Below are positions 15,886-24,773 of a stretch of DNA of 64,000 nt, in pieces. The DNA lies in the NCBI RefSeq assembly GCF_024757985.1, contig NZ_CP103289.1, positions 3,472,001-3,536,000 of the forward strand, in the 5' to 3' direction. Numbering within the stretch: position 1 is the stretch's first letter; every line of letters starts with the position of its first letter. The position numbers were made by a program, and so were the translations under genes. The notes beneath the pieces are model-generated. The model was given only the letters and a program-made list of their open reading frames with translations. It had not been told where the DNA came from and did not search any database. Origin of the DNA: Cellulomonas sp. NS3 (GTDB lineage: Bacteria > Actinomycetota > Actinomycetes > Actinomycetales > Cellulomonadaceae).

Positions 15886-17992
15886 AGGCGAGCGTGAACT
15901 CGTCGACCCCGGCGGCGAGCTCGGACGCGACCCGCCCGAGCTCGACGACGGCGTGCCGCACGTCCTCGGCGCTGTCGAACGCGCTCCCCGCGGCCTGCGC
16001 GACGTGCGACGCGCTGTCCGCGATGTCGCGCGAGCTGCCCGCCGCGACCACGAGGTTGCGCTCGATCTCCGACGTCGTGACGGTCTGCTGCTCGACCACC
16101 GCGGACATCGACGCCTGGTGCTCGTCGACCGTCGTGATCGACGCCGAGATGCGCTCGACGGCGGCCCGCACGTCGGCCGAGTCGCGGGCGACCGCGTCGA
16201 GCACCGGGCTGATCGTCTGGATGGCCGTGGACGTCTGGTCGGCGAGCTCCTTGACCTCGCCCGCGACGACCGCGAACCCCTTGCCCGCGGCCCCGGCGCG
16301 GGCCGCCTCGATCGTCGCGTTGAGCGCGAGCAGGTGCGTCTGGCCCGCGATCGCGGTCACGGTGTCGAGGACCGCCGCGATCTGCGAGGACGAGGAGCCG
16401 AGCCGCTCGGCGTTCTCGGCGGCGGCACGGGTCGCGCTCACCGCCGTGCCGGCCTCGGCCGACGCCGCGTGGACGCCGTGCGCGATCGACTCGATCGACG
16501 CCCGCATCTCGGTCATCGCCGCGGTCACGGCCTGCACCTCCGAGCTCACCACGACGGCACTCTGTGCGGCCCCGTCCGCGCGCTCGACGGTCTGCCCCGC
16601 GACACCCTCGAGCGTCCCGCTCGAGGCGTCGAGGCGGCCGGCGGTCACGCGCACCGCCTCGGCACCCGCCTGCATGCGCACGACGGCGCCGCGCATGCCC
16701 TCGATCGCCTCGCCCAGCGCGTCGCCCATGACGCCGATCTCGTCGACGCCCTCACCGCGGACGTCGACCGCGAGGTCCCGTGCGGCGACCCGGCGCAGCG
16801 CCGCGGTGAGCCGGGACACGCGGGCGACGATGCGCCCCGAGAGCCCGACGACCGCGGCCACGGCGACCACCGTGACGGCGAGCCCCGCGAGCAGCAGCGT
16901 CGTCATGAGCGTGCGGGAGCCGTCCGCGAGCCGGTCGGGGACCGCGCGCAGGTCGGAGTCGAAGCCCCACGCGGCGACCGTCCACCCCCAGGGCCCGTAG
17001 CGGCTCACGTCGACCGTCGCGAACCCGTCGCCCGCGAGCTCGACGCGGTGCTGGACGGGCTCGTCGCCGGTCGCCGCCGCGCCCGCGTCCACGAGCGCCT
17101 GCGCGAACGGCTCGCCGTCGGCGTCCGTCGCCTCCAGAGCCGGCCCCTCGTCGGCGCCCGGCGGCGGCACGACCCACTCGCCGGCGTCGGAGAGCACCGT
17201 GAGGTACCCGTGCTCGCCGACGGTCACGGTGCTCAGGGCCTCGCGCAGCGGCGCGTCGACCGCGGCCTGCGGCGTCCCGACGAACAGCGCGCCGACGACC
17301 TCACCGCCCTCGAGGAGCGGGGTGTAGGCCGCGACGTACGGCTGGCCGACGACCGTCGCCGTGCCGTAGAACGGCTCGCCGGCGGTGAGCGCCGCGACCA
17401 CGGCGTTGGGCGTGCCGTCCGGCCCGACGGCGGGGATGTACGTCCCGATCGCGCGCCGGCCTTCGGCGTTCTGCACGCTCGTCGCGACCCGCAGCATGTC
17501 GCCCGCGTCGTTGACCCGCTGGAAGAGCGTTGTCGCGGACCCGAGGAGCTCCGTCACGTCGTCCACCACGGGCGTCCGCACCGCCGGGTCCGCGTTGCGG
17601 CCGAGGTCGGCGCCGCCGACCGTCAGGCGCGGGACCTCGACCTCGGTCCGCTCCTGGGTCACCTGGTTCGTCGCGGTCCACCGCTCCGGCTCGGCGAACG
17701 CGACGCTGCCCTGCTGCGCGAGCACCTGCGACGCCACGCGGAGCTCGGACTCGAGCCGCTCCGTCACGGTCGCGACCTGGGTCTCGACGAGGGTGAGCGC
17801 CTGCTGCGAGGTCTGCCGCATCGACTCGTCGGTGAGGGTCCGGACGTCCCGCTCGGCGCTCGAGGCGAGGCCCGAGACCTGCGACCCGCCGAGCGCGGTG
17901 AGGAGGGCCGCCGTCACGACGACGGCGCCGCCCCCGGTGGCCACGAGCTGCAGGCGCAGGCTCCGACGGAGACGTGAGGTGAGGACTGGCAC
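15884..17992 (-). CDS. Methyl-accepting chemotaxis protein with Cache-type sensor
   Basis: Transmembrane chemoreceptor, 702 residues. I chose GTG 17992 because a GGGAG lies nine bases upstream and the frame beyond it is non-family sequence. Layout: basic N-terminus, TM1 (~14-36), extracytoplasmic single-Cache-like domain with a helical stalk (~40-355, including [24 protein letters not shown] and [21 protein letters not shown]), TM2 (~362-384), HAMP (~385-435) and a cytoplasmic signalling hairpin. The tip motif [15 protein letters not shown] (~553-567), then [15 protein letters not shown], is textbook. No pentapeptide CheR tether is at the C-terminus. No che or flagellar gene lies in the window, so it is an orphan receptor that must use a distant array. 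Confidence 0.93.
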   Translation of the reverse strand: MPVLTSRLRRSLRLQLVATGGGAVVVTAALLTALGGSQVSGLASSAERDVRTLTDESMRQTSQQALTLVETQVATVTERLESELRVASQVLAQQGSVAFAEPERWTATNQVTQERTEVEVPRLTVGGADLGRNADPAVRTPVVDDVTELLGSATTLFQRVNDAGDMLRVATSVQNAEGRRAIGTYIPAVGPDGTPNAVVAALTAGEPFYGTATVVGQPYVAAYTPLLEGGEVVGALFVGTPQAAVDAPLREALSTVTVGEHGYLTVLSDAGEWVVPPPGADEGPALEATDADGEPFAQALVDAGAAATGDEPVQHRVELAGDGFATVDVSRYGPWGWTVAAWGFDSDLRAVPDRLADGSRTLMTTLLLAGLAVTVVAVAAVVGLSGRIVARVSRLTAALRRVAARDLAVDVRGEGVDEIGVMGDALGEAIEGMRGAVVRMQAGAEAVRVTAGRLDASSGTLEGVAGQTVERADGAAQSAVVVSSEVQAVTAAMTEMRASIESIAHGVHAASAEAGTAVSATRAAAENAERLGSSSSQIAAVLDTVTAIAGQTHLLALNATIEAARAGAAGKGFAVVAGEVKELADQTSTAIQTISPVLDAVARDSADVRAAVERISASITTVDEHQASMSAVVEQQTVTTSEIERNLVVAAGSSRDIADSASHVAQAAGSAFDSAEDVRHAVVELGRVASELAAGVDEFTLA

Positions 17993-18292
17993 GCGAGGGC
18001 TCCCGGGGACGAGGCGGCGGTGCCGGTCGTCCGCCAGCCCCCTGGACGACCAGCGGTGGCACCCGCCCCTTCGGACGTGCCCGCCGGGTCGTGAGGGGTT
18101 GCGCCCGGGACCTTGGTCCCACGCCCACGTCTCACCCGACCGGCCGTCCCTCACGCGACCCGTCGTCCGCCCCGCCCGTCGTCCGCCTCGCCCGCCGTGC
18201 GCCTCGCCGCTCGTCCGCCCGGTCGCGCACGCCGTCCGGTGCCCGAGCGGTGCGGTTCCCGGGACGGGCGCCGCACCGCTCGGCTGCCGGCG
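17993..18292. other. Intergenic region, chemoreceptor upstream / phoH downstream
   Basis: 300 bases without a convincing gene. It holds the phoH hairpin at 18243-18283, a run of loosely repeated CCGTCGTCCGC-like segments at about 18140-18200, and the presumed chemoreceptor promoter near 18000-18060, where no clear -10 is visible. Confidence 0.5.
18243..18283 (-). terminator. Hairpin downstream of phoH
   Basis: Perfect 13-bp inverted repeat (18243-18255 with 18271-18283, CCGAGCGGTGCGG arms) around a 15-base loop, nine bases past the phoH stop. No T-tract. Confidence 0.65.
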
Positions 18293-19738
18293 TCAGATCT
18301 CGATGCCCTCGAACAGCTCGGTGACGAGCGCGGCGACGGGCGAGCGCTCGGAGCGGGTGAGCGTGACGTGCCCGAACAGCGGGTGGCCCTTGAGCGCCTC
18401 GATGACCGCGGCGATCCCGTCGTGCCGCCCGACGCGCAGGTTGTCGCGCTGCGCGACGTCGTGCGTGAGGACGACGCGCGAGCTCTGGCCGATGCGCGAG
18501 AGCACCGTGAGCAGGACGTTGCGCTCGAGCGACTGCGCCTCGTCGACGATGACGAACGCGTCGTGCAGCGAGCGGCCCCGGATGTGCGTGAGCGGCAGCA
18601 CCTCGAGCAGGTCGCGGTCGAGCACCTCCTCGACGACCTCCTTGCTGACGACCGCGCTCAGGGTGTCGAAGACCGCTTGCGCCCAGGGGTTCATCTTCTC
18701 GGACTCCCCGCCCGGCAGGTAGCCGAGGTCCTGGCCACCGACCGCGTAGAGCGGCCGGAACACCATGACCTTGCGGTGCTGGCGCCGCTCGAGCACCGCC
18801 TCGAGCCCGGCGCACAGCGCGAGCGCCGACTTGCCCGTCCCGGCGCGCCCGCCGAGCGAGACGATGCCGATCTCCTCGTCCAGCAGCAGGTCGATCGCGA
18901 CGCGCTGCTCGGCGCTGCGCCCGTGCAGGCCGAAGACGTCCTGGTCGCCGCGCACGAGCTGGACGTGCTTGTCGGCCGTCACGCGCCCGAGCGCCGAGCC
19001 GCGCGGGCTGTGCAGCACGAGGCCGGTGTGGCACGGCAGGTCACGGGCCGCCGCACCGCGCGCGCTCGTCGCCGCCTCCTCGACACCGCCGGCCTCGAGG
19101 TCCTGGTCGAGGTCGGCGAGCGCGAACGACTCGTGCTCCCACAGCCGGGCCATCTGCTGCTCGGAGATGTCGAGCGTGTCCATCCCGGTCCAGCCGGAGT
19201 CGACCGCGAGCTCCGCGCGGTACTCCTCCGCGCGCAGCCCCACGGCGGACGCCTTGACCCGCATCGGCAGGTCCTTCGAGACGACCGTGACGTCCTTGCC
19301 CTCGGCCGCCAGGTTCGCCGCGACCGCGAGGATCCGCGTGTCGTTGTCCCCCAGCCGGAAGCCGGCGGGCAGGACGCTCACGTCGGCGTGGTTGAGCTCG
19401 ACCCGCAGCGTCCCGCCCGCGGTGCCGAGCGGGATGGGGTGGTCCAGCCCGCCGTGCGCGACGCGCAGGTCGTCGAGGAGCCGGAGCGCGGACCGTGCGA
19501 AGTAGCCCAGCTCGGCGTGGTGCCGCTTGGCCTCGAGCTCGGTGATGACGACGACCGGGAGGACGACGTCGTGCTCGGCGAAGCGGTAGACGGCCTTGGG
19601 GTCCGAGAGCAGGACGGACGTGTCGAGGACGTGCGTCCGCAGACCCTCGTCCGGCGCGTCCGTCCCGGCCGGCGCTGTCGGACCCGCGGTGCTGGTGGCG
19701 GCCGCGCTCGTGCGGGGTCCCAGATCCTTGTTGCCCAC
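18293..19738 (-). CDS. phoH: PIN domain-PhoH ATPase fusion (PhoH2)
   Basis: 481 residues from GTG 19738, preceded at six bases by GGAGGGAG, a strong ribosome binding site that decides against the longer in-frame start. The N-terminal PIN nuclease domain (~30-165) begins [13 protein letters not shown] and contains ITELEAKRH plus a later DND, giving the acidic metal-binding residues. The C-terminal PhoH ATPase has Walker [10 protein letters not shown] (~296) and Walker B FVIVDEAQ (~395). Mycobacterial PhoH2 homologues are sequence-specific RNA helicase/RNases, sometimes paired with a small antitoxin-like gene. No upstream antitoxin frame is evident here, so this is the stand-alone housekeeping type. 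A role in RNA turnover under stress is inferred from the family. Confidence 0.92.
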   Translation of the reverse strand: MGNKDLGPRTSAAATSTAGPTAPAGTDAPDEGLRTHVLDTSVLLSDPKAVYRFAEHDVVLPVVVITELEAKRHHAELGYFARSALRLLDDLRVAHGGLDHPIPLGTAGGTLRVELNHADVSVLPAGFRLGDNDTRILAVAANLAAEGKDVTVVSKDLPMRVKASAVGLRAEEYRAELAVDSGWTGMDTLDISEQQMARLWEHESFALADLDQDLEAGGVEEAATSARGAAARDLPCHTGLVLHSPRGSALGRVTADKHVQLVRGDQDVFGLHGRSAEQRVAIDLLLDEEIGIVSLGGRAGTGKSALALCAGLEAVLERRQHRKVMVFRPLYAVGGQDLGYLPGGESEKMNPWAQAVFDTLSAVVSKEVVEEVLDRDLLEVLPLTHIRGRSLHDAFVIVDEAQSLERNVLLTVLSRIGQSSRVVLTHDVAQRDNLRVGRHDGIAAVIEALKGHPLFGHVTLTRSERSPVAALVTELFEGIEI

Positions 19739-20057
19739 AACAGGCTCCCTCCGGCGCGTCAGCGCCGCATCGGGCACCTCGTGCCGGCCCGCGTGAGCGG
19801 TGTGCGCCGGCAGTCGGCGACGAGACGAGGTCGGCCGGCCCCGCAGGGCCAGGACCGGCCCTCCTCCCGGAGCGGTTGCTCCATGGGCTGGCCTCCCGAG
19901 GACGGCGGGCGCCGTCCGGTGAGCCAGACGCTACGCCCGGGCTCCGACACGCGGCGCACGGACGCGCGCCCCGGGCCACTTCTTCATCCGATGGATACCT
20001 GGCAGACACGCGCGCAGACACACGCGCCCGCCCGCGCACGCGGGCGGATCCGGGTCC
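19739..20057. other. Intergenic region between phoH and the cis-prenyltransferase gene
   Basis: 319 bases with no supportable gene. It contains the phoH ribosome binding site (19745-19752), several GC-rich inverted repeats around 19800-19935, and the hairpin at 20028-20047 that follows the next gene. The segment 19980-20000, locally AT-richer, is where a phoH promoter would be sought, but no clear hexamers are visible. Confidence 0.5.
20028..20047 (-). terminator. Compact hairpin downstream of the cis-prenyltransferase
   Basis: CCGCCCGCG and CGCGGGCGG arms (20028-20036, 20039-20047) separated by CA, ten bases past the stop at 20058. In practice the innermost pairs must open to form a loop. 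Confidence 0.55.
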
Positions 20058-20819
20058 TCAGCGCCCGAGGCGGCGCTCGCGCGCGGCGTACGAGCGGACC
20101 GCGCGCAGGAAGTCCACGCGCCGGAAGTCCGGCCAGTACGCCTCGCAGAAGTAGAACTCCGAGTGCGCGCTCTGCCACAGCAGGAACCCGCCGAGCCGCT
20201 GCTCGCCGGAGGTGCGGATCACGAGGTCCGGGTCGGGCTGGCCGCGCGTGTAGAGGTGCTCGGCGATGTGCTCGACGTCGAACTGCTCGGCGAGCTCGTC
20301 GAGGCTCGCGCCGCGCTCGGCGTGCGTGCGCAGGAACGAGCGCACGGCGTCGGCGATCTCGCGCCGGCCGCCGTAGCCGATCGCGACGTTGACATGCAGC
20401 CCCTGGACGTCGCGCGTGCGCTCCTGCGCGGCGCACAGCGCGTCCGCGGTCGCGCGCGGGAGCAGGTCGAGCGAGCCGACGACCTGCACGCGCCACCGCC
20501 CGCTCGCGGCGAGCTCGTCGACCGCGTCCTCGATGATCCGCAGGAGGGCGTCGAGCTCCTCGGCCGACCGGGTGAGGTTGTCGGTCGAGAGCATCCACAG
20601 CGTGACGACCTCGACGCCGATGTCCTCGCTCCAGCCGAGCAGGTCCGCGATCTTGTCGGCCCCGCGCTGGTGGCCCGTCGCGGCCGACTCCCCGAGGTTG
20701 CGCGCCCACCGCCGGTTCCCGTCGAGGATGACCCCGACATGCCGCGGCATCTGCGCGGGGTCGAGCGAGGCCGCGATCCGGCGCTCGTAGAGCCCGTACA
20801 GCAGATGGGGCAGGCGCAC
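20058..20819 (-). CDS. uppS: Cis-prenyltransferase (UppS family; possibly short-chain Z-FPP synthase)
   Basis: Adds cis isoprene units to an allylic diphosphate to make polyprenyl diphosphates, the lipid carrier precursors for cell wall glycans. 253 residues from GTG 20819, with GAGGAG seven bases upstream. Conserved regions of the family are visible: HVGVILDGNRRWAR (region I, catalytic Asp), GVEVVTLWMLSTDNLTR (region III), VNVAIGYGGRREI and the C-terminal DLVIRTSGEQRLGGFLLWQSAHSEFYF. In M. tuberculosis the homologue next to a hemolysin-III gene (Rv1086) makes C15 Z,E-farnesyl diphosphate, whereas Rv2361c makes C50. The same neighbour here, divergent 192 bases away, suggests this may be the short-chain paralogue; sequence alone does not prove chain length. 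Confidence 0.92.
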   Translation of the reverse strand: MRLPHLLYGLYERRIAASLDPAQMPRHVGVILDGNRRWARNLGESAATGHQRGADKIADLLGWSEDIGVEVVTLWMLSTDNLTRSAEELDALLRIIEDAVDELAASGRWRVQVVGSLDLLPRATADALCAAQERTRDVQGLHVNVAIGYGGRREIADAVRSFLRTHAERGASLDELAEQFDVEHIAEHLYTRGQPDPDLVIRTSGEQRLGGFLLWQSAHSEFYFCEAYWPDFRRVDFLRAVRSYAARERRLGR

Positions 20820-20922
20820 GCTCGAACTCCTCGTCAGCGGGCTGGGAACGGTCCGCGCTCACGCTACTCGCCCGGGCTGCCTGCGACGGACGTGACGTCC
20901 GGATCCTGGCGGCCGGTGAGGA

Positions 20923-20959
20923 CGTAGGACCTACGCTGACGTAACCTACGGAGACGTAA
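20923..20959. promoter_or_regulatory. Tandem palindromic operator between uppS and the hemolysin-III gene
   Basis: Two exactly adjacent 15-base units, CCTACGCTGACGTAA (20930-20944) and CCTACGGAGACGTAA (20945-20959), each contain a palindrome CTACG-N4-CGTAA. A third overlapping palindrome, CGTAGG-A-CCTACG, sits at 20923-20935. This TetR/GntR-style arrangement lies about 50 bases before the downstream start and 104 bases from the uppS start. It overlaps a -10-like TAACCT (20942-20947), so binding would probably repress. The regulator is not in the neighbourhood. Confidence 0.55.
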
Positions 20960-21011
20960 GTTGTGCTCGGCGACCGCCACCCGAGCCGTGCGCACGACGA
21001 GGAGGACGCCC

Positions 21012-21698
21012 GTGGACATCCCGCGCTCTGTGGAGCACGCAGCCGAGCAGGTGACGGCCGCGGTCAAGCCGCGGCTGCGGGGCTGGATCCACGCCGGCAT
21101 GTTCCCCGTGGCGCTCGTCGGCGCGGTCCTGCTGCTCGTCGCCGCACCGCCCGGCACGCCGCGCACCGCGGTCGCCGTCTTCGGCGTCACGTCGATCCTG
21201 CTATTCGGCACGAGCGGCGTGTACCACCGCGGCACGTGGTCGCCGCGCGTCGCGGGCGTGCTGCGCCGGCTCGACCACTCGAACATCTACCTGATCATCG
21301 CCGGCACGTACACGCCGCTCGCGGTGCTCCTGCTGAGCCCCCGGGACGCGACGGTCCTGCTCTGGATCGTGTGGACCGGGGCGTTCGCCGGCCTGCTCAT
21401 GCGGGTCCTGTGGCTCGACGCGCCGCGCTGGCTCTACACGCCGCTCTACGTGCTCCTCGGGTGCGCCGCCCTCGGCTACCTGCCGCAGTTCGCGCGCGCC
21501 GAGGCCGGCGGGGCCGCGATCGTCGCGCTCGTCGTCGGCTGCGGCGTCGCGTACATCCTGGGCGCCGTCGTGTACGCCACGAAGCGGCCGAACCCGAGCC
21601 CGCGGTGGTTCGGGTTCCACGAGGTCTTCCACGTGCTCACCGTGATCGGCTGGGCGTGCACGTTCGCCGCCGTCGCGGTCGCGATCGCGCGCACCTGA
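21012..21698 (+). CDS. trhA: Hemolysin III / TrhA family (PAQR-like) membrane protein
   Basis: 228-residue integral membrane protein with about seven transmembrane segments. GTG 21012 is supported by GAGGAGG six to seven bases upstream. The family hallmarks are the putative metal-binding residues: SGVYHRG (Ser and His after TM2), RRLDHSNIYLIIAGTYTPL (Asp, His) and FHEVFHVLTVIGW (two His near the C-terminus), as in the PAQR/CREST superfamily of zinc hydrolases. Despite the name, haemolysis is not established for most members. A membrane-lipid hydrolase or sensor role is the family hypothesis. The tandem operator immediately upstream means this is probably the regulated partner of the uppS-trhA pair. 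Confidence 0.9.
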   Translation: MDIPRSVEHAAEQVTAAVKPRLRGWIHAGMFPVALVGAVLLLVAAPPGTPRTAVAVFGVTSILLFGTSGVYHRGTWSPRVAGVLRRLDHSNIYLIIAGTYTPLAVLLLSPRDATVLLWIVWTGAFAGLLMRVLWLDAPRWLYTPLYVLLGCAALGYLPQFARAEAGGAAIVALVVGCGVAYILGAVVYATKRPNPSPRWFGFHEVFHVLTVIGWACTFAAVAVAIART

Positions 21699-21741
21699 GG
21701 CCGACCGGCCCGGGCTCCCGGGACCGCCGCCCGGCGCTGCG

Positions 21742-22629
21742 TCAGCCGCGCGGGACGACCGCGTACCGCCGGTTCGCGAGCGACGGGTTGCGCGCTCGCA
21801 CCGCGGCCAGGCCCGCACCGTCGACGTCGACCGTCCGGACGTCGGGCCGCTCGTCGAGCTCGAGCCCGACGACCCCGTCCGGCCCCACGACGAGGGAGCG
21901 ACCCACGACCCCGGGGCCCGCCTGCCCGACGCCGATCACCACGGCGGTGTTCTCGATCGCGCGGGCGACGGCCAGCGCCCGCCAGTGCATCGCCTTGAGC
22001 TCCCCCGACGCCCACGCGGCGGGGACGACGAGCACGTCCGCCCCCGCGTCGACCACGCGCCGAGCCGACTCCGGGAAGCGCAGGTCGTAGCAGGTCAGGA
22101 CACCGAACCGCAGGCCGGCGACGTCGAGCACGAGCGGCGGCGCGTCCGGCGGCCCGGCCTCGAGCCGGTCCGACTCCCGGGCGCCGAACGCGTCGTAGAG
22201 GTGCACCTTGCGGTACGTGCCGACGAGCTCGCCGTGCGCGTCGATCCCGACGACCGCGTTGACGGCCCGCGCCGGCCCGGCGGCACCTGAGCCCGCAGCG
22301 GCGTCGGCGTCCTCGGCCGGCGATCCCGGCAGCGTCGTGCCCGCGAGCACGGCGACGCCGGTGCGCGCCGCGCGCTCGCGCAGCGCCGTCACGAACGGTC
22401 CGGTCAGCGGCTCGGCGTGCTCGGGCCCGACGCCGCGCGGGTCGAACGCCGAGGCGTACTCCGGCAGCACCAGCAGGTCCGCACCGGCGCGGGCCGCGGT
22501 GGCGAGCGCGTCGAGCGCGACCTCCCGGGCGGCGCCACGGTCGGCGCTCACGCGCAGCTGACCGACCGTCACGCGCACGTCGGGCCGCGTCGGACGGGAA
22601 CGGGCGCCGCTGCGGGCCTCGCCGCTCAC
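21742..22629 (-). CDS. Carbon-nitrogen hydrolase (nitrilase superfamily)
   Basis: 295-residue amidase/omega-amidase-like enzyme. The Glu-Lys-Cys triad is visible: LVLPEYAS (Glu57), YRKVHLYD (Lys141) and LTCYDLRFPE (Cys180). The last motif is typical of branches near omega-amidase and deaminated-glutathione amidase. Actual substrate unknown. It is the last gene of a minus-strand operon with mca, joined to the repeat-tailed membrane protein by a GTGA overlap (22626-22629). That context, with the mycothiol conjugate amidase upstream, makes a thiol-conjugate or damaged-metabolite repair role attractive, but this is inference. An Ala/Gly-rich insertion (residues ~104-120) interrupts the usual core. 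Confidence 0.88.
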   Translation of the reverse strand: MSGEARSGARSRPTRPDVRVTVGQLRVSADRGAAREVALDALATAARAGADLLVLPEYASAFDPRGVGPEHAEPLTGPFVTALRERAARTGVAVLAGTTLPGSPAEDADAAAGSGAAGPARAVNAVVGIDAHGELVGTYRKVHLYDAFGARESDRLEAGPPDAPPLVLDVAGLRFGVLTCYDLRFPESARRVVDAGADVLVVPAAWASGELKAMHWRALAVARAIENTAVVIGVGQAGPGVVGRSLVVGPDGVVGLELDERPDVRTVDVDGAGLAAVRARNPSLANRRYAVVPRG

Positions 22630-23054
22630 GCGCCCGCGCCGCCGGGTCGTCCGTCGTGGGGGCCGTCCGCGCCGCCGGGTCGTCCGTCGTGGGGGCCGTC
22701 CGCGCCGCCGGGTCGTCCGTCGTGGGGGTCGCCCGCGCCACCCGAGCCGGAGCCGTGCGCTCCGCCCGCGCCCCCCGGTCGGGCGTCGTGCGGTCCGCCC
22801 GCACCGCCGTCGTCCACGCCGGGCCCGTCCACCGGCTCCTCGTCCCGCGCGAGCTGCGCGGCCCGGCGGTCGACGACCCGCAGGTGCCGGGTGAGCGACA
22901 GCGCGAGCAGGATCGCCGCGACCGCGACCGCGAACGTCACGAGGAAGCCGAGGACGCCCGGGGACGCCTGCTCGGACAGCGGGACCTCGAGCGGCGTCGG
23001 GCTGGGCGTCGCCGCGAGCCGCACGACCCACGCCGTCCCCGTCACCGCCGTCAC
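22626..23054 (-). CDS. Small single-pass membrane protein with 11-residue tandem repeats
   Basis: 142 residues starting at GTG 23054, overlapping the mca stop (GTGA, 23051-23054) and ending over the nitrilase start. A short N-terminal region contains a Pro/Thr/Ser patch. One strong transmembrane helix ([22 protein letters not shown], two pieces around residues 34-55) is followed by a basic [18 protein letters not shown] segment and a tail of Gly/Pro/His/Asp repeats of the form [11 protein letters not shown]. The membrane part corresponds in position to the small membrane protein Rv1083 next to mca in M. tuberculosis. No function is known. The repeat tail, encoded by a 33-bp minisatellite, is unlike anything else in the window and is likely disordered. 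Confidence 0.75.
   Translation of the reverse strand: MTAVTGTAWVVRLAATPSPTPLEVPLSEQASPGVLGFLVTFAVAVAAILLALSLTRHLRVVDRRAAQLARDEEPVDGPGVDDGGAGGPHDARPGGAGGAHGSGSGGAGDPHDGRPGGADGPHDGRPGGADGPHDGRPGGAGA
22642..22806 (-). repeat. 33-bp minisatellite, five units
   Basis: Five contiguous 33-base units at 22642, 22675, 22708, 22741 and 22774. The first two are identical, the third differs at a few positions, and the last two are strongly diverged. Because 33 is a multiple of three, copy changes keep the reading frame and change only the number of 11-residue repeats in the membrane protein's tail. Confidence 0.85.
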
Positions 23055-23938
23055 GCGCCGGCCTGGTCGGTGCCGCGCACGCCCGCGAACAGGTCGTCCT
23101 CGGGCAGCCGCACGGGGACGCGCGACTCGGCGAGCTCGTACTCCTCGTACGGCCACACCTCGCGCTCGAGGTCGCGCGGCATCGCGAAGAAGAAGCCCTC
23201 GGGGTCGATCTGGGTCGCGTGCGCCCGCAGCGCGTCGTCGCGCGCACCGAAGAAGTCGGCGCACGCGATCCGCGTCGTGACCTCCCGCTCGGGGATCTCG
23301 CGCGCCGCGCGCGACTCGACCCACTCCCCGAACGGGGACTCGATCCCGCGCTCCACGAGCGCCTCGTGCGCCGCCCGGATCCGCGCCATCGAGAAGCCGT
23401 GGTTGTAGTAGAGCTTGAGCGGCGTCCACGGCTCGCCCGCGTCGCGGTAGCGCTCGGGGTCGCCCGCGGCGGCGAACGCCTCGGCGGAGACCCGGTGGCA
23501 CATGATGTGGTCGGGGTGCGGGTACCCGCCGGTCGGGTCGTACGTCGTGATGACGTGCGGCCGGAAGCGGCGCACGAGCTCGACGAGCGGGCGCGCGGCG
23601 ACCTCGAGCGGCTGAAGCGCGAAGCACCCCTCGGGCAGCGGGGGCAGCGGGTCGCCCTCGGGCAGCCCGGAGTCGACGAAGCCGAGCCACTCCTGGCTCA
23701 CCCCGAGGGCCTTCGCGGCCGCCGCCATCTCCTCGCGCCGGATCTCGTGCATCCGGTCCGGGTCGTCGACGGGCGGGTAGCTCGGGTTGAGGACGTCGCC
23801 GCGCTCGCCGCCCGTGCAGGTCGCGACGAGGACGTCGACGCCCTCGGCCGCGTACCGCGCGGTCGTCGCCGCTCCCTTGCTCGACTCGTCGTCGGGGTGG
23901 GCGTGCACCGCCAGCAGGCGCAGCCGTTCTCCGGTCAC
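23051..23938 (-). CDS. mca: Mycothiol S-conjugate amidase
   Basis: Zinc amidase that cleaves mycothiol S-conjugates to a mercapturic acid and GlcN-Ins, the detoxification step of the mycothiol system; cytoplasmic. 295 residues from GTG 23938, with GGAGG six bases upstream. The zinc-binding AHPDDE motif begins at the N-terminus ([13 protein letters not shown]), [19 protein letters not shown] supplies the second His/Asp cluster, and [12 protein letters not shown] follows. The [21 protein letters not shown] insertion is Mca-like and helps separate it from the deacetylase MshB. It heads the operon mca - membrane protein - nitrilase, and is divergent from DUF4307-greA as in mycobacteria. Confidence 0.94.
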   Translation of the reverse strand: MTGERLRLLAVHAHPDDESSKGAATTARYAAEGVDVLVATCTGGERGDVLNPSYPPVDDPDRMHEIRREEMAAAAKALGVSQEWLGFVDSGLPEGDPLPPLPEGCFALQPLEVAARPLVELVRRFRPHVITTYDPTGGYPHPDHIMCHRVSAEAFAAAGDPERYRDAGEPWTPLKLYYNHGFSMARIRAAHEALVERGIESPFGEWVESRAAREIPEREVTTRIACADFFGARDDALRAHATQIDPEGFFFAMPRDLEREVWPYEEYELAESRVPVRLPEDDLFAGVRGTDQAGA

Positions 23939-24126
23939 GTGGGGCCTCCGTGGGTCGGTCACCCGTGCACGTGGCGCGCACGGGGCGAGGGACAATGATC
24001 GCGCACCTCGCCGCACGCCGGGTGCACGACGCCCGCTCGGGGCCGTCCGTACCGGACGAGCGTCCGGCAGGAGCCGCCCGCGCCGGGCCGACCGGCAGGC
24101 GTGCCCGACGACCAGGAGCGGACCAC

Positions 24127-24531
24127 GTGACGCAGCAGGACGCAGTCGCACCGGCGGACCGGTACGGACGCCGGACCTCGGTGTCGCGCCGCACCTGGGT
24201 CGTCGTGTCGGTCGCCGCCGCCGTGGTCGTCGTCGCGGTGCTCGCATGGATCATGTCGGGCCTGCAGCGCGACCCCGTGCGCTGGCAGGACCACGGGTTC
24301 CGCGTCGAGCCGGACCGCGTCGTCATGACGTTCGAGGTCACCAAGGACCCGGGGGCGACGGTCGAGTGCCGGCTGCTCGCGCTCAACCAGGCGGCCGCCG
24401 AGGTCGGCTTCCGCACCGTGACCGTCGGGCCGGCGCGCACGAGCGTCGTGCGGCTCACCGAGACCCTCGCGACCGCCGAGCTCGCGGTCACCGGGACGGT
24501 CGAGACCTGCGTCGTGGTCCCCGACGCCTGA
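24127..24531 (+). CDS. DUF4307 single-pass membrane protein
   Basis: 134 residues from GTG 24127, with AGGAG eight bases upstream. Cytoplasmic basic N-terminus ([13 protein letters not shown]), one transmembrane helix (~30-50, [19 protein letters not shown]) and an extracytoplasmic domain of ~80 residues beginning [23 protein letters not shown], which fits DUF4307. Two Cys (in VECRLLAL and ETCVVV) could form a disulfide outside the cell. It sits divergently from mca and upstream of greA, exactly like M. tuberculosis Rv1081c. The function of the family is unknown. A palindrome GTCCG-TAC-CGGAC at 24045-24057 lies in its leader region. Confidence 0.85.
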   Translation: MTQQDAVAPADRYGRRTSVSRRTWVVVSVAAAVVVVAVLAWIMSGLQRDPVRWQDHGFRVEPDRVVMTFEVTKDPGATVECRLLALNQAAAEVGFRTVTVGPARTSVVRLTETLATAELAVTGTVETCVVVPDA

Positions 24532-24618
24532 GGCGCCCACCGGGCCGCCCGCACGGCGCTCGACCCCGCGCCCACCCCCGCCCTCACCCGCGCACGTGCA
24601 CCATCCGGACACCCGTCT

Positions 24619-24627
24619 TGCTATCCT
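24619..24627 (+). promoter_or_regulatory. Extended -10 promoter candidate for greA
   Basis: TGCTATCCT (TG-N-TATCCT) stands in a short AT-richer island (24615-24640) in the 242-base gap between the DUF4307 stop and greA. It would give a leader of about 140 bases. The -35 position shows no good match. The leader carries a possible small open frame from 24596, not considered a gene. Confidence 0.5.
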
Positions 24628-24773
24628 TGTCGATTCATACGCCGCCCAGGGTCAGCGCGACCCTCCGGTCGACGCGACCGGCAGGCAGCTGGCAGGGCAG
24701 GCTCACCGCACACGTGCACGTCCCTCGTACCCGCACGTGCGCACCAGACGAAGATGGCAAGGAAGGAGCGACC

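Noticed and set aside
17993-18154. N-terminal extension of the chemoreceptor by 54 residues
   Set aside because: The added residues are Gly/Arg/Trp/Pro-rich without a helix, while GTG 17992 has a spaced ribosome binding site just before TM1.
19739-20057. An antitoxin-like partner gene upstream of PIN-PhoH
   Set aside because: No frame in the gap has an antitoxin-like pattern or ribosome binding site.
22642-22806. Repeats considered as a CRISPR array
   Set aside because: The units are directly contiguous without spacers, inside a reading frame, and there are no cas genes.
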